Shown: positions 15,070 through 20,845 of the stretch, piece after piece
Numbering within the stretch: position 1 is the first letter of the stretch
How the letters are laid out: the number at the start of each line of letters is the position of its first letter
The notes under the pieces: generated by a model
Databases searched by the model: none
What the model was told of the DNA's origin: nothing
The model's input: only the letters and a program-made list of their open reading frames with translations
Program-made: the position numbers and the translations under genes
DNA from: a virus
Reading direction: 5' to 3' (one strand)
DNA length: 22,751 nucleotides
IMG/VR virus record: IMGVR_UViG_3300023215_002059
Location: 1 to 22,751 of that record

Positions 15070-17136
15070 TTAATTTCCTATGGTTGGTGCCTTTATTTCT
15101 ACAACTATAGAGGAGGGTCCTTGCCCAGAATATGCTTGTGGGTCATTCTGATCCCAGTGCGCTGGAGGGTTATTTCCCTCATTTTCTATAATTCTTATCT
15201 GTAGTCTGGGCCACTGGACAATGCCCGTAGTGGTGGAGTTCGGGCTCCCATCCTCTGCCATGTAAGCGAGTAGGGTTTGGTTAGGTTCATCGTTTGGTCC
15301 TCTCACATCTGCTGCATCATATTTGTATAACGATAATGCCCCAACACCTCCACCACCATGGTCAACCATAGGACCCCAATCTATGATCATAGCACCATTC
15401 TGGTATCCTCCCTCGTCCCAGTGGAGGATATCTGGACCCCCAAAGATATTCCAATTCGATTTCGGACTATACCAAGCCACCCTTCTATAACTAATGAATA
15501 AGTCGTGATCAGCCAAACAATACGGATCCGACCCACAATGCTCCAAACTTAGAGGTCTTTTTATCTTTATCAAATATGGAATATGCCCTTCTCCTGTTGA
15601 GATCGCAGGTGTGCCGCCAGACCCGCTGTGTATGATCTGGAGCGTATCACCGCTCAAAGCCGTTATCGGCGTACTGCCGCGTATTACGAGCACCCACTCC
15701 ACCAAGGGAGAACTTTGCACCACTCCGTAGGCCGACACTTGCACAACCTCGGTCGCCCCCTCCGAGTTGGTGAGTCTTGCGTAGACACCCGCTGGGATAT
15801 CGAGCCCCTCAAAGATTGATACGTCCGCTACGACCCAAATGGTCTCAAACGTGTTAATGTTCGCTAAAAGAGTCGTGCTAGGACCACCGCCTGCCGTGCC
15901 TGCGACCGTTTGTAATGTTGGTTGGTTGTGGTTATCTTCTTTTACCGTTGTTGGAGTATCATGTGCATACAATCTAATAGTATGAGTTTCTCCTACAGAG
16001 GGATCAAGACTTATGACAGCACTATCTGGCAACCATATTCCGTCAACCCCCTGGGAGTGCACCCCTCTAAGATACTTTGTTGAGGCAGTTGGATGCATCT
16101 CAAACACATTATAAGGGTTATTACATCCCCCTCCCAGGGCCATAAGACATAAGTTATCCACCCCCCCATAATTGACATCTGTATCGTTACCGTCATCGCA
16201 AGGAGGCCTAGGCCCATGCAGTCCAAAATCAAAAGGACACCATGTGTTCGCTAACTCAGGTTTATTAGTATGGCCCCAATTAAGAGTATGCATAATCTCA
16301 TGTAGCATAACCCTTTTTACTCTTCCATTTTTTATTAATTCTATACTATCTTCATGGATGTAGCCTCCAGGATCGTTGAGGAGTTCGTGTGCGCCGTGAC
16401 ATGAAGATTGAGTAATCGGGTAGTTCCAACCCACCATCCCATCGGTCCATGTCCAGTTGTTAGTAGCATACTGTCCACGACCTGCGAGAGGGTGGACCTG
16501 TCCAGGAGGTTGTGAGGCCCCCCAATATGCCGAGCTATTCGGGTTACCTCTTGGACACCCTAAAATTAAAGTCGCTTTTATATCACACTCAGGACACATC
16601 TCATTCATAGCTAATTCCGCCACAGTTCTACACCCCCAGCCTACCTGCCACCAATTCGGGCCTTGGAGCAACCAATCACCGTTACATGGGGACATCCAGC
16701 CGTTTTCATCTAGTTCAATATTAGGAACGCATGGAAGATCATTTACAAATCCACCGAGGGGAGTCTCGAAAATCATTACCTGACCACCATTTGGCCCAAC
16801 TAGTTTCGTATTTCCATCGGAAAAATTATATATAGCTTCTTCTAAATCATTAGTTAATGCTTCTCTAATTTCTGTTTCAGTCCAATTCCCCCTCCCCCCT
16901 TCATAAAACTGAGGATAAAAAATACCAATTATAGTTTTCATTTCCCCAACAGTTGTTGATAAACTGGATTGGTTTCCAGTATTATCATCCAGCCAATTCT
17001 CTGCATTAATCAGTTCATCACCAGTTAAGATACACGCTACTCCTGGTGGGTACTTTATGGTATTAGGGTCATACCATCCTGCCATGCGCCCCCATGGTTG
17101 GGGGCCTAATTGTTTTGTTACTTTTCCGAATGTCAT
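15070..17136 (-). CDS. Virion-associated metzincin-type zinc protease, M11 gametolysin-like
   Basis: This 688-aa protein carries the tag MTFGKVTKQLGP. The zinc site HEIMHTLNWGH (residues 279-289) fits the metzincin consensus HExxHxxGxxH except Asn for Gly, with ligands H279, H283, H289 and catalytic E280. A plausible Met-turn, NLCLMALGGG, follows with M332, 43 residues after the third His. The next segment, MHPTASTKYLRGV, resembles the post-Met-turn region of M11 gametolysins, which digest glycoprotein cell walls. Residues about 395-520 look like an inserted beta domain encoded by noticeably G+C-richer DNA. No signal peptide: it is probably carried in the particle and could cut a host S-layer, capsule protein or a phage precursor. 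The ATG follows the TATAATTAT motif, 4 bases after the upstream stop. Confidence 0.75.
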   Translation of the reverse strand: MTFGKVTKQLGPQPWGRMAGWYDPNTIKYPPGVACILTGDELINAENWLDDNTGNQSSLSTTVGEMKTIIGIFYPQFYEGGRGNWTETEIREALTNDLEEAIYNFSDGNTKLVGPNGGQVMIFETPLGGFVNDLPCVPNIELDENGWMSPCNGDWLLQGPNWWQVGWGCRTVAELAMNEMCPECDIKATLILGCPRGNPNSSAYWGASQPPGQVHPLAGRGQYATNNWTWTDGMVGWNYPITQSSCHGAHELLNDPGGYIHEDSIELIKNGRVKRVMLHEIMHTLNWGHTNKPELANTWCPFDFGLHGPRPPCDDGNDTDVNYGGVDNLCLMALGGGCNNPYNVFEMHPTASTKYLRGVHSQGVDGIWLPDSAVISLDPSVGETHTIRLYAHDTPTTVKEDNHNQPTLQTVAGTAGGGPSTTLLANINTFETIWVVADVSIFEGLDIPAGVYARLTNSEGATEVVQVSAYGVVQSSPLVEWVLVIRGSTPITALSGDTLQIIHSGSGGTPAISTGEGHIPYLIKIKRPLSLEHCGSDPYCLADHDLFISYRRVAWYSPKSNWNIFGGPDILHWDEGGYQNGAMIIDWGPMVDHGGGGVGALSLYKYDAADVRGPNDEPNQTLLAYMAEDGSPNSTTTGIVQWPRLQIRIIENEGNNPPAHWDQNDPQAYSGQGPSSIVVEIKAPTIGN

Positions 17137-17140
17137 ATAA

Positions 17141-17635
17141 TTATATAGATATAGGGGGACACTGCATTAAACCTAAACCTTGCCAGTGGCTTTCTACCCC
17201 GGATAAAAGCCTGTTTTCACATCCTTGGTTAGCTAAACTAAGGCCAACACTACATGATCCATCAGTAGGTCCAGTCTTAAAAGCACCCATGCGTTCCTTT
17301 TTATACCCAACACACTTTTCAGTACAAGGACCAACTTGAAAAACTACGCACACAGTAAACCTATGAGATTGACCTGGAAGAGTAGTACTAATATTAGCTT
17401 TACCATCTTCGGAAGCTCCTAACCCACAAGTCATGGGTGAACACTTACATTCCTGTTCGAGAGTAAGATTAGTAAGGGAAAAACTACAAGAAAGAGGCCC
17501 TGACCCGTCTTCACCAGTTGCATAACATTCTTCCTGCATTTTCCCCGTTAACTTAAGCCGGTAATAGCAGGGTTCATATTCAGTTATAGGGGTTCCAAAG
17601 TCCTTATAACGGGCTAAAATATTTCCAAACTCCAT
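17141..17635 (-). CDS. Cys-rich virion-type protein (family member 4), first gene of the late operon
   Basis: This 164-aa protein is the most compact member of the Cys-rich family and probably shows its core: tag MEFGNILARYKDFG, then CYYRLKLTGKMQEEC, LSCSFSLTNLTLEQECKC, a strand HRFTVCVVFQV with a CTEKC pair, GSCSVG and CENRLLSG, ending QCPPISI. It lacks the Thr-rich part of the tag and the linker seen in its paralogue at 13669. The start codon is preceded by CTATATAATTGT and no Shine-Dalgarno. As the promoter-proximal gene of the minus-strand cluster it should be strongly expressed, consistent with a virion component. Confidence 0.7.
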   Translation of the reverse strand: MEFGNILARYKDFGTPITEYEPCYYRLKLTGKMQEECYATGEDGSGPLSCSFSLTNLTLEQECKCSPMTCGLGASEDGKANISTTLPGQSHRFTVCVVFQVGPCTEKCVGYKKERMGAFKTGPTDGSCSVGLSLANQGCENRLLSGVESHWQGLGLMQCPPISI

Positions 17636-17669
17636 ACAATTATATAGGAGTCCTACTATTCAGAATAGG
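17633..17669 (-). repeat. Inter-cistronic junction repeat, copy 2
   Basis: This is the second copy of the block at 15022-15058, here in front of the first late gene. On the minus strand it ends CTATATAATTGTATG and its codons read PILNSRTPI-stop. It shows that the module is not tied to a particular upstream gene. Either a promoter/start signal or a relic of a duplicated paralogue explains its conservation. Confidence 0.6.
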
Positions 17670-17923
17670 TTAGGAGTCCCAACTTTTTTTTTGTTTTTTT
17701 TAGGAGTCCCTTTTATATGAGATAGATGTTCCATATACGGTTCGGGGGCGAAATGAGGAATCCTACCGTGGGACGAAGTTTTCTGCCAAACATTGCAATT
17801 GGGCAAAATAGTCGTGTCTAGGCGGCTTGCAAATATTCTTCTAGGAACACCCATTGCTAGGATGACCCAATATAAATCATGGAATTCACCTTCGGTTGGT
17901 CGAGTTTTGCCCCTTATAGGTAT
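17636..17923. promoter_or_regulatory. Divergent control region between late (minus) and early (plus) arms
   Basis: There is no secure gene in these 288 bases. Three copies of TAGGAGTCC (near 17644, 17670 and 17700) surround a long T-tract interrupted by one G; on the minus strand these read GGACTCCTA ahead of the first late gene. TAGGATGACCCAA at 17858-17870 recurs exactly at 18608-18620. A minus-strand frame of 64 codons (17660-17854, starting MGVPRRIFASRL, ending KKVGTPNLF) has no Shine-Dalgarno and no known relatives; I treat it as doubtful. Base composition changes across this region, from A+T-rich to visibly G+C-richer. It is the natural place for early and late promoters that fire outward. 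Confidence 0.5.
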
Positions 17924-17926
17924 ATG
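17882..17926 (+). repeat. Leader repeat type 2, copy 1 (before the lysozyme-like gene)
   Basis: A 45-base block beginning GAATTCACCTTCG and ending TTTTGCCCCTTATAGGTATATG is repeated at 21005-21049 with only about five differences clustered in the middle. In both places it ends at the ATG of a plus-strand gene. TATAGG is 3 bases before the ATG and could be part of a -10. It can be read through in frame (EFTF...SFAPYRYM), but the central differences change amino acids, so it is probably a DNA or RNA signal. Confidence 0.7.
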
Positions 17927-18373
17927 AACACCCTCCTCCTCCTATGTGTCCTCGCTCAGTCCCCCCATGATGCCATACTAGCCAAGGATGGCAAGGCGTG
18001 TGCTGCTCAGTTTGATGATGCTATCGTGGTCAACATACGCCCCGCGCTACGCACCAAGCTCACCCCCATAGTGGCAGCCATACGCTACGCTGAGAATGGT
18101 AGGGCTGGGCGTGAGTATGGTATACTGCACAAGCGTTGCCCTAACACCTACCGCTCACAGGCTGGGTGGTGTGCTGCTACTGTGCAAAAGAATTATGATC
18201 GCTGGGTGAAGGGTGGGCGCAAGGGTGAGTACCTTGTGTTCCTCGCAAAGCGGTACTGCCCTATTGGTGCGGACAATGACCCTAACGGGTTGAATCATAA
18301 CTGGCTAGGTAATGTGAGAAAACTCAGAAAACGCTTTACATCCCCCTCCCAACCTGTTACGCTACAAGCATGA
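17924..18373 (+). CDS. Exported lysozyme/transglycosylase-like protein, putative endolysin
   Basis: This 149-aa protein has a short hydrophobic N-terminus (MNTLLLLCVLAQ) that may be a signal or signal-arrest sequence. The domain reads IVAAIRYAENGRAGREYGIL (E57 as likely catalytic Glu), QAGWCAATVQKNYDRW, FLAKRYCPIGADNDPNGLN and HNWLGNVRKL. The Glu-Asn-Gly motif and the DNDPxGLNxNW ending are features I associate with small lysozyme-like proteins in planctomycete/verrucomicrobial genomes and phages; this is recognition by eye. A start 15 codons upstream (17879) is in frame, but it would translate the leader repeat that also precedes an unrelated gene, so 17924 is chosen. It overlaps the next, two-helix membrane gene by 4 bases, a typical endolysin-holin pairing. 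Confidence 0.6.
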   Translation: MNTLLLLCVLAQSPHDAILAKDGKACAAQFDDAIVVNIRPALRTKLTPIVAAIRYAENGRAGREYGILHKRCPNTYRSQAGWCAATVQKNYDRWVKGGRKGEYLVFLAKRYCPIGADNDPNGLNHNWLGNVRKLRKRFTSPSQPVTLQA

Positions 18374-18588
18374 ACGACAACGCTTATACCTTCTGCGAGG
18401 CTTGCGGACAGTCTACACTCTCCCCGCATATGCTCTACCTCTTTGGGTTCCTTGCATGGCTCCTGCTCGGAGCCTTCGCCATGTGGCTCCTCTCTCGTCG
18501 CAAGTGGATTGGCGAAGTCACGGCTTGGCTGCTAATCCTCTACCCCACGGCCCGCTTCTTGATCGAGGAATTCCGCGACATTCACTAG
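18370..18588 (+). CDS. Two-helix membrane protein resembling the C-terminus of Lgt; holin candidate
   Basis: This 72-aa protein has a CxxC pair (FCEACGQS, C9 and C12) and two hydrophobic helices (about 21-44 and 48-64), ending RFLIEEFRDIH. The sequence from SPHMLYLFGFLAWLL through GEVTAWLLILYPTARFLIEEFR follows the C-terminal pattern of prolipoprotein diacylglyceryl transferase (HPSQLYE, then G-x-V...LI-x-YG-x-x-RF-x-x-E-F-x-R), but only the last two helices are present, so it cannot be an active transferase. It overlaps the lysozyme-like gene by ATGA. Size, topology and position fit a holin or an inhibitor of host lipoprotein maturation. Both are inference. Confidence 0.6.
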   Translation: MNDNAYTFCEACGQSTLSPHMLYLFGFLAWLLLGAFAMWLLSRRKWIGEVTAWLLILYPTARFLIEEFRDIH

Positions 18589-18632
18589 CCACGAAAAGTC
18601 TGAAGAATAGGATGACCCAAAACGGGGGGCGG

Positions 18633-18683
18633 CCCGAAGGTCCGTAAGTCTTGGAGCCGCAAGAGGTTAGGAGCACAAATAAA
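18633..18683 (+). repeat. Start-linked dispersed element, copy C
   Basis: The core CCCGAAGGTCCGTAAGTC (18633-18650) is followed by a less conserved A-rich block. It aligns without gaps to 19751, 20949 and 22155. It starts 98 bases before the ATG at 18731 and is preceded by a G-run hairpin-prone tract and by TAGGATGACCCAA (18608-18620). The whole gap 18589-18730 between genes is made of this element plus the promoter. Confidence 0.65.
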
Positions 18684-18695
18684 CAAAGAATGTGC

Positions 18696-18724
18696 TTGCA
18701 TGGGGTGTGTGGTGTTGGTATAAT
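18696..18724 (+). promoter_or_regulatory. Leaderless-type sigma70 promoter for the zinc-ribbon gene
   Basis: TTGCAT (18696-18701), 17-base spacer, TATAAT (18719-18724), then AGGGGC and the ATG at 18731. Transcription would begin at or next to the start codon. Confidence 0.8.
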
Positions 18725-18730
18725 AGGGGC

Positions 18731-18853
18731 ATGAGCGATACGACATACACCAGATGCGACCAATGCGATTGGCGCGTCCTCTCCTCTCACGCTATCCAAA
18801 TCGGTAGCACTCCCTTCTACCTCTGCCCTGCCTGCTACTTCTCCCCCCGCTAA
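18731..18853 (+). CDS. Tiny zinc-ribbon protein (40 aa)
   Basis: A short frame translated by hand starts MSDTTYTRCDQCDWRVLSSH and ends FYLCPACYFSPR. Two CxxC knuckles (C9/C12 and C32/C35) 19 residues apart form a treble-clef or zinc-ribbon-like site, and little else is present. The ATG lies exactly 6 bases downstream of a strong -10, so the mRNA is predicted to be leaderless. It is followed after 1 base by the next ATG, so both genes share this promoter. Such mini zinc proteins in phage early regions often act on host transcription or translation; no specific target can be named. Confidence 0.7.
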   Translation: MSDTTYTRCDQCDWRVLSSHAIQIGSTPFYLCPACYFSPR

Positions 18854-18854
18854 C

Positions 18855-19085
18855 ATGAACAATCGCCACCTCATCATCTCCCAAGGTGCCCCCACTCTTG
18901 ACGATGGACAATGTGCTGTCCGTGTCGTGGAGGACGGCGAGACTATCCACTTCAACGGTCGCGTGAACTATGGTCTCCCCATCACTAACATCATGGAGGA
19001 GTGGGACTGCTACGAGCTTCGCTACACCAATGGTGCCCGTGAGAAGTTTCTCGGGAAATCTCTTGACCCTAGCCTCCTCACTTGA
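18855..19085 (+). CDS. Small early protein of unknown function (76 aa)
   Basis: This protein (MNNRHLIISQGAPTLDDGQ at the start, FLGKSLDPSLLT at the end) looks like a small beta-rich globular domain with several acidic residues and one Cys; it has no signal or membrane segment. It begins 1 base after the zinc-ribbon stop with no Shine-Dalgarno, consistent with reinitiation. Its last codons contain the -35 of the next gene's promoter. A 147-codon minus-strand frame overlaps it but lacks promoter and start support and is rejected. Confidence 0.6.
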   Translation: MNNRHLIISQGAPTLDDGQCAVRVVEDGETIHFNGRVNYGLPITNIMEEWDCYELRYTNGAREKFLGKSLDPSLLT

Positions 19086-19091
19086 TATAAT
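19063..19091 (+). promoter_or_regulatory. Leaderless-type sigma70 promoter inside the preceding gene's end
   Basis: TTGACC (19063-19068), 17-base spacer, TATAAT (19086-19091), AGACAC, then ATG at 19098. The -35 lies within the coding sequence of 18855-19085, and the -10 begins right after its stop codon. Confidence 0.85.
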
Positions 19092-19097
19092 AGACAC

Positions 19098-19310
19098 ATG
19101 ATCAAGCACAGCATGGAATGGAACGAGATTCTCGGAGACATGATCGAAGACACCCAGGAGCAGCAAGCCATCCTTGAGGCCGTAGCAGACAAGCAAGAGC
19201 TTACCAGTCAGGATCACGATGACTGGTATCAGCAACTCCTTGACGAGGCCAAGGCTCAGGATGAGCGCGAGATCTGGTCAAACTTCTGGAACGACAAAGA
19301 CAATGAATAA
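19098..19310 (+). CDS. Acidic helical early protein (70 aa)
   Basis: Strongly acidic and predicted almost wholly helical: MEWNEILGDMIEDTQEQQ, then LEAVADKQEL and LLDEAKAQDEREIWSNFW. The charge and Trp content resemble small phage proteins that bind host enzymes or mimic DNA, but no family is recognised. Predicted leaderless start (ATG 6 bases after TATAAT). It overlaps the next small membrane gene by 8 bases. Confidence 0.65.
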   Translation: MIKHSMEWNEILGDMIEDTQEQQAILEAVADKQELTSQDHDDWYQQLLDEAKAQDEREIWSNFWNDKDNE

Positions 19311-19413
19311 CTCCCCCTCAGACACCGCGCATACTGTTGCGCTCTACCTCTTCCTCACACTCGGGACCGTTTGGGTCTGCTTCGCCTTCTACACTCTCGC
19401 GCACCTCTCATGA
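19303..19413 (+). CDS. Single-pass membrane peptide (36 aa)
   Basis: A short frame starting MNNSPSDTAHTVALYLFL and ending FYTLAHLS is one hydrophobic helix (about residues 11-32, with Trp, Cys and aromatic residues) with short polar ends. It overlaps the preceding gene by 8 bases and the following DUF2958 gene by 4 (ATGA), so it is embedded in a coupled set. Tiny membrane peptides of this type in phages can act as pinholins, antiholins or superinfection-exclusion proteins; nothing in the sequence selects among these. Confidence 0.6.
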   Translation: MNNSPSDTAHTVALYLFLTLGTVWVCFAFYTLAHLS

Positions 19414-19724
19414 AACTACTCACAGACGAAATCAAAGCAATCCTTCCCTCTCTCTACTCAACCGAAGATATCAAGTGCGAGGATAAAGTCTTTGTCTGCA
19501 AATTCTTCAACCCCATGGGGGACTGGACATGGCTCGTCGCAGAAGGTGAAGAGCAAGAGGATGGGGACTGGCTGTTCATGGGTTTGGTTCACGGTTTCGA
19601 GAGCGAGTGGGGGTATTTCTCCCTCTCTGAGCTTGAGGCTGTCGATGTTGGGTTCGGTCTTGGGATCGAGCGGGATATCTCCTTTGGCTATCCTGGGCTT
19701 CACCCCGAGTGGGCGACGATGTAA
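19410..19724 (+). CDS. DUF2958 family protein
   Basis: This 104-aa protein matches DUF2958 along its length: MKLLTDEIKAILPSLYSTE at the start, VFVCKFFNPMGDWTWLVAEG in the middle (the KFF-x-P-x-x-x-WTW signature), then LFMGLVHGFESEWGYFSLSELE and GLGIERDISF. The family is common on plasmids, conjugative elements and phages, often beside anti-restriction or DNA-metabolism genes; its biochemical role is not established. An upstream in-frame ATG at 19371 is rejected because the ATGA overlap with the membrane peptide and the conserved MKLLT start both favour 19410. Confidence 0.85.
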   Translation: MKLLTDEIKAILPSLYSTEDIKCEDKVFVCKFFNPMGDWTWLVAEGEEQEDGDWLFMGLVHGFESEWGYFSLSELEAVDVGFGLGIERDISFGYPGLHPEWATM

Positions 19725-19750
19725 AATAGGAATGCCCAAAGGGGCCGCGC

Positions 19751-19801
19751 CGCGAACGCCCATAACTGCTGGAACCACAAGCACTTACAACCGAAATAAA
19801 A
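19751..19801 (+). repeat. Start-linked dispersed element, copy A
   Basis: The core CGCGAACGCCCATAACTG (19751-19768) is followed by GCACTTACAACCGAAA. It is the copy closest to 22155 and starts 108 bases before the ATG at 19859, ten more than in the other copies. The A-rich tract after it (GAAATAAAAAGAAAAG) lies just upstream of the -35 and could serve as an UP element. Confidence 0.65.
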
Positions 19802-19824
19802 AGAAAAGAAATCCTTGCTCCCAC

Positions 19825-19852
19825 TTGATCCACGCCCACAATATGGTATAAT
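19825..19852 (+). promoter_or_regulatory. Leaderless-type sigma70 promoter for the coiled-coil gene
   Basis: TTGATC (19825-19830), 16-base spacer, TATAAT (19847-19852), ACCTCC, then ATG at 19859. An A-rich tract upstream may act as an UP element. Confidence 0.8.
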
Positions 19853-19858
19853 ACCTCC

Positions 19859-20254
19859 ATGGAAAAATCTACAAGAACACGGAGGACTCCCGAGCAACTG
19901 ATCGCAGATGCTCAGTCCAGGCTGGACAAGCTCCAAGCCAAGGCTGCTGAATCCGAGGCAGCCACTAACCCGCTTCTCGCTCCTCTCCTCGCGGAGATCA
20001 AGGAAGTCGAGAAGGCCGAGCTTATGGCTCGTAAAGGATTCTCAAAGGGTCCTCAGAATTTCGAGGCTCGCATCGCCAAGGCCCAAGCACGGATCGTGAA
20101 GGTTCAGGGTCAGATAGACGAGGCCGAAGAGGTCATCTCAACAGCCAAGGCTCGCAAGGCAGAGCTTCGCGCTTCCCTTGCTCAATTCACTTGGGCCATC
20201 GCAAATGGCGATGAAGTTACGAAAGAAACTGTTTCTTCCGCACTTTACGCTTGA
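19859..20254 (+). CDS. Coiled-coil protein (131 aa)
   Basis: Ala/Glu/Lys-rich sequence with heptad character in two stretches: about residues 10-55 (EQLIADAQSRLDKLQAKAAE) and 68-115 (ARIAKAQARIVKVQGQIDE), separated by a short Gly/Pro turn (GFSKGPQNF). This suggests an antiparallel helical hairpin or a dimeric coiled coil. There is no DNA-binding motif or signal. Predicted leaderless start from its own promoter. The -35 of the next promoter lies at its stop codon, keeping the array compact. Role unknown; histone-like or scaffolding roles are conceivable. Confidence 0.7.
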   Translation: MEKSTRTRRTPEQLIADAQSRLDKLQAKAAESEAATNPLLAPLLAEIKEVEKAELMARKGFSKGPQNFEARIAKAQARIVKVQGQIDEAEEVISTAKARKAELRASLAQFTWAIANGDEVTKETVSSALYA

Positions 20255-20279
20255 TTTTCATGGGGGACTATGTTATAAT
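20251..20279 (+). promoter_or_regulatory. Sigma70 promoter with short leader
   Basis: TTGATT (20251-20256), 17-base spacer, TATAAT (20274-20279). Unlike the leaderless promoters, the ATG is 37 bases downstream and has a Shine-Dalgarno (AAAGGAAACA), so this mRNA has a leader of about 30 bases. It may also drive the structured RNA region that follows. Confidence 0.8.
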
Positions 20280-20315
20280 GGTTCCTCATCATTCACCCCC
20301 TTACCAAAGGAAACA

Positions 20316-20534
20316 ATGCTAAACGGCATTACCCAAATCGTGCGTTCCAACCAGAACGCGGTCATGGTCCGAGTCGGCAGTAACAGCACCGCTGTCTACA
20401 CCATCTTCGATCTCTCCACCCGTAGCAACAGCTACACAGGCTCCCTCTCTGGTGCCAAGTCCTCTTGGAACCGCAACTACCGCAACTCGCGGCAATTCGT
20501 TGCTAAAGGCAACCACAGGTATCTTACCGCATAA
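20316..20534 (+). CDS. Small basic beta-rich protein (72 aa)
   Basis: Sequence begins MLNGITQIVRSNQNAVMVRV and ends KGNHRYLTA; it is Ser/Asn/Arg-rich with alternating hydrophobics that suggest a small beta barrel, and it has a basic C-terminal half. AGGA is 5 bases before the ATG and a perfect-spacing promoter precedes it. A minus-strand frame of similar length overlaps but has no promoter or Shine-Dalgarno support. No family recognised; RNA or DNA binding is a guess from charge. The gene is followed directly by a long structured RNA region, and the two may be co-transcribed. Confidence 0.6.
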   Translation: MLNGITQIVRSNQNAVMVRVGSNSTAVYTIFDLSTRSNSYTGSLSGAKSSWNRNYRNSRQFVAKGNHRYLTA

Positions 20535-20845
20535 CAGGTGAGACTCGTCTGAGCGAGTATAAACAACATTAGGCTCAGAGCGTCCCATCCTCCCAAGTGA
20601 TAACCAGTTACTGGTCTATGAGAAGCTAGGGGGATGGGGGTTGGAAATTCGGAGAGGCAACAGGTGGCAATCTGTTGCGGGTCGCATAATAAGAGTTTTA
20701 TTGCTCTCTAGTGCAGCGTAACCAAAACCCAGAGCGGAATCCCGTGAGGTATGGAGCGTGTTGCGACATAACTAGTAATATGGTAGCTTGCAGGTAATAC
20801 ATTTAGTCCTGCTCCTTTCTCTCCGTCTTTCCTCTTTGATAATTT
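20535..20845 (+). ncRNA. Candidate structured non-coding RNA with multiple helices
   Basis: No gene fits in 20535-21046. The first 300 bases hold a series of inverted repeats: ACTCG/CGAGT (20543-20547 / 20554-20558), whose loop can pair with CTCAG (20574-20578) to form a pseudoknot; a 10-bp stem 20584-20593 / 20629-20638 with one G-U, enclosing ACCAG/CTGGT (20603-20615); GCAACAG/CTGTTGC (20657-20663 / 20672-20678); GTCGCA/TGCGAC (20681-20686 / 20762-20767), enclosing AATAA/TTATT; and GCAGG/CCTGC (20790-20794 / 20808-20812) followed by a pyrimidine-rich tract. I recognise no tRNA, tmRNA, RNase P or known phage RNA motif. Strand is assumed from the neighbouring genes. Confidence 0.5.

Noticed and set aside
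17660-17854. 64-codon minus-strand frame in the divergent region
   Set aside because: No Shine-Dalgarno, no relatives recognised, and its end is formed by the repeated GGACTCCT blocks; kept only as a remark in the control-region entry.
17879-17923. N-terminal extension of the lysozyme-like protein (and the equivalent at 21020)
   Set aside because: The same bases occur before an unrelated gene, so they are a shared leader and not coding; starts at 17924 and 21047 are preferred.
18792-19235. 147-codon minus-strand frame
   Set aside because: It overlaps two plus-strand genes with promoter support, has low-complexity shadow-like composition and no start signals.
20532-20579. Stop-codon readthrough signal (pseudoknot 8 bases after a stop)
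   Set aside because: The spacing resembles retroviral readthrough, but the extended frame meets TGA after five codons, so no useful extension would be made.
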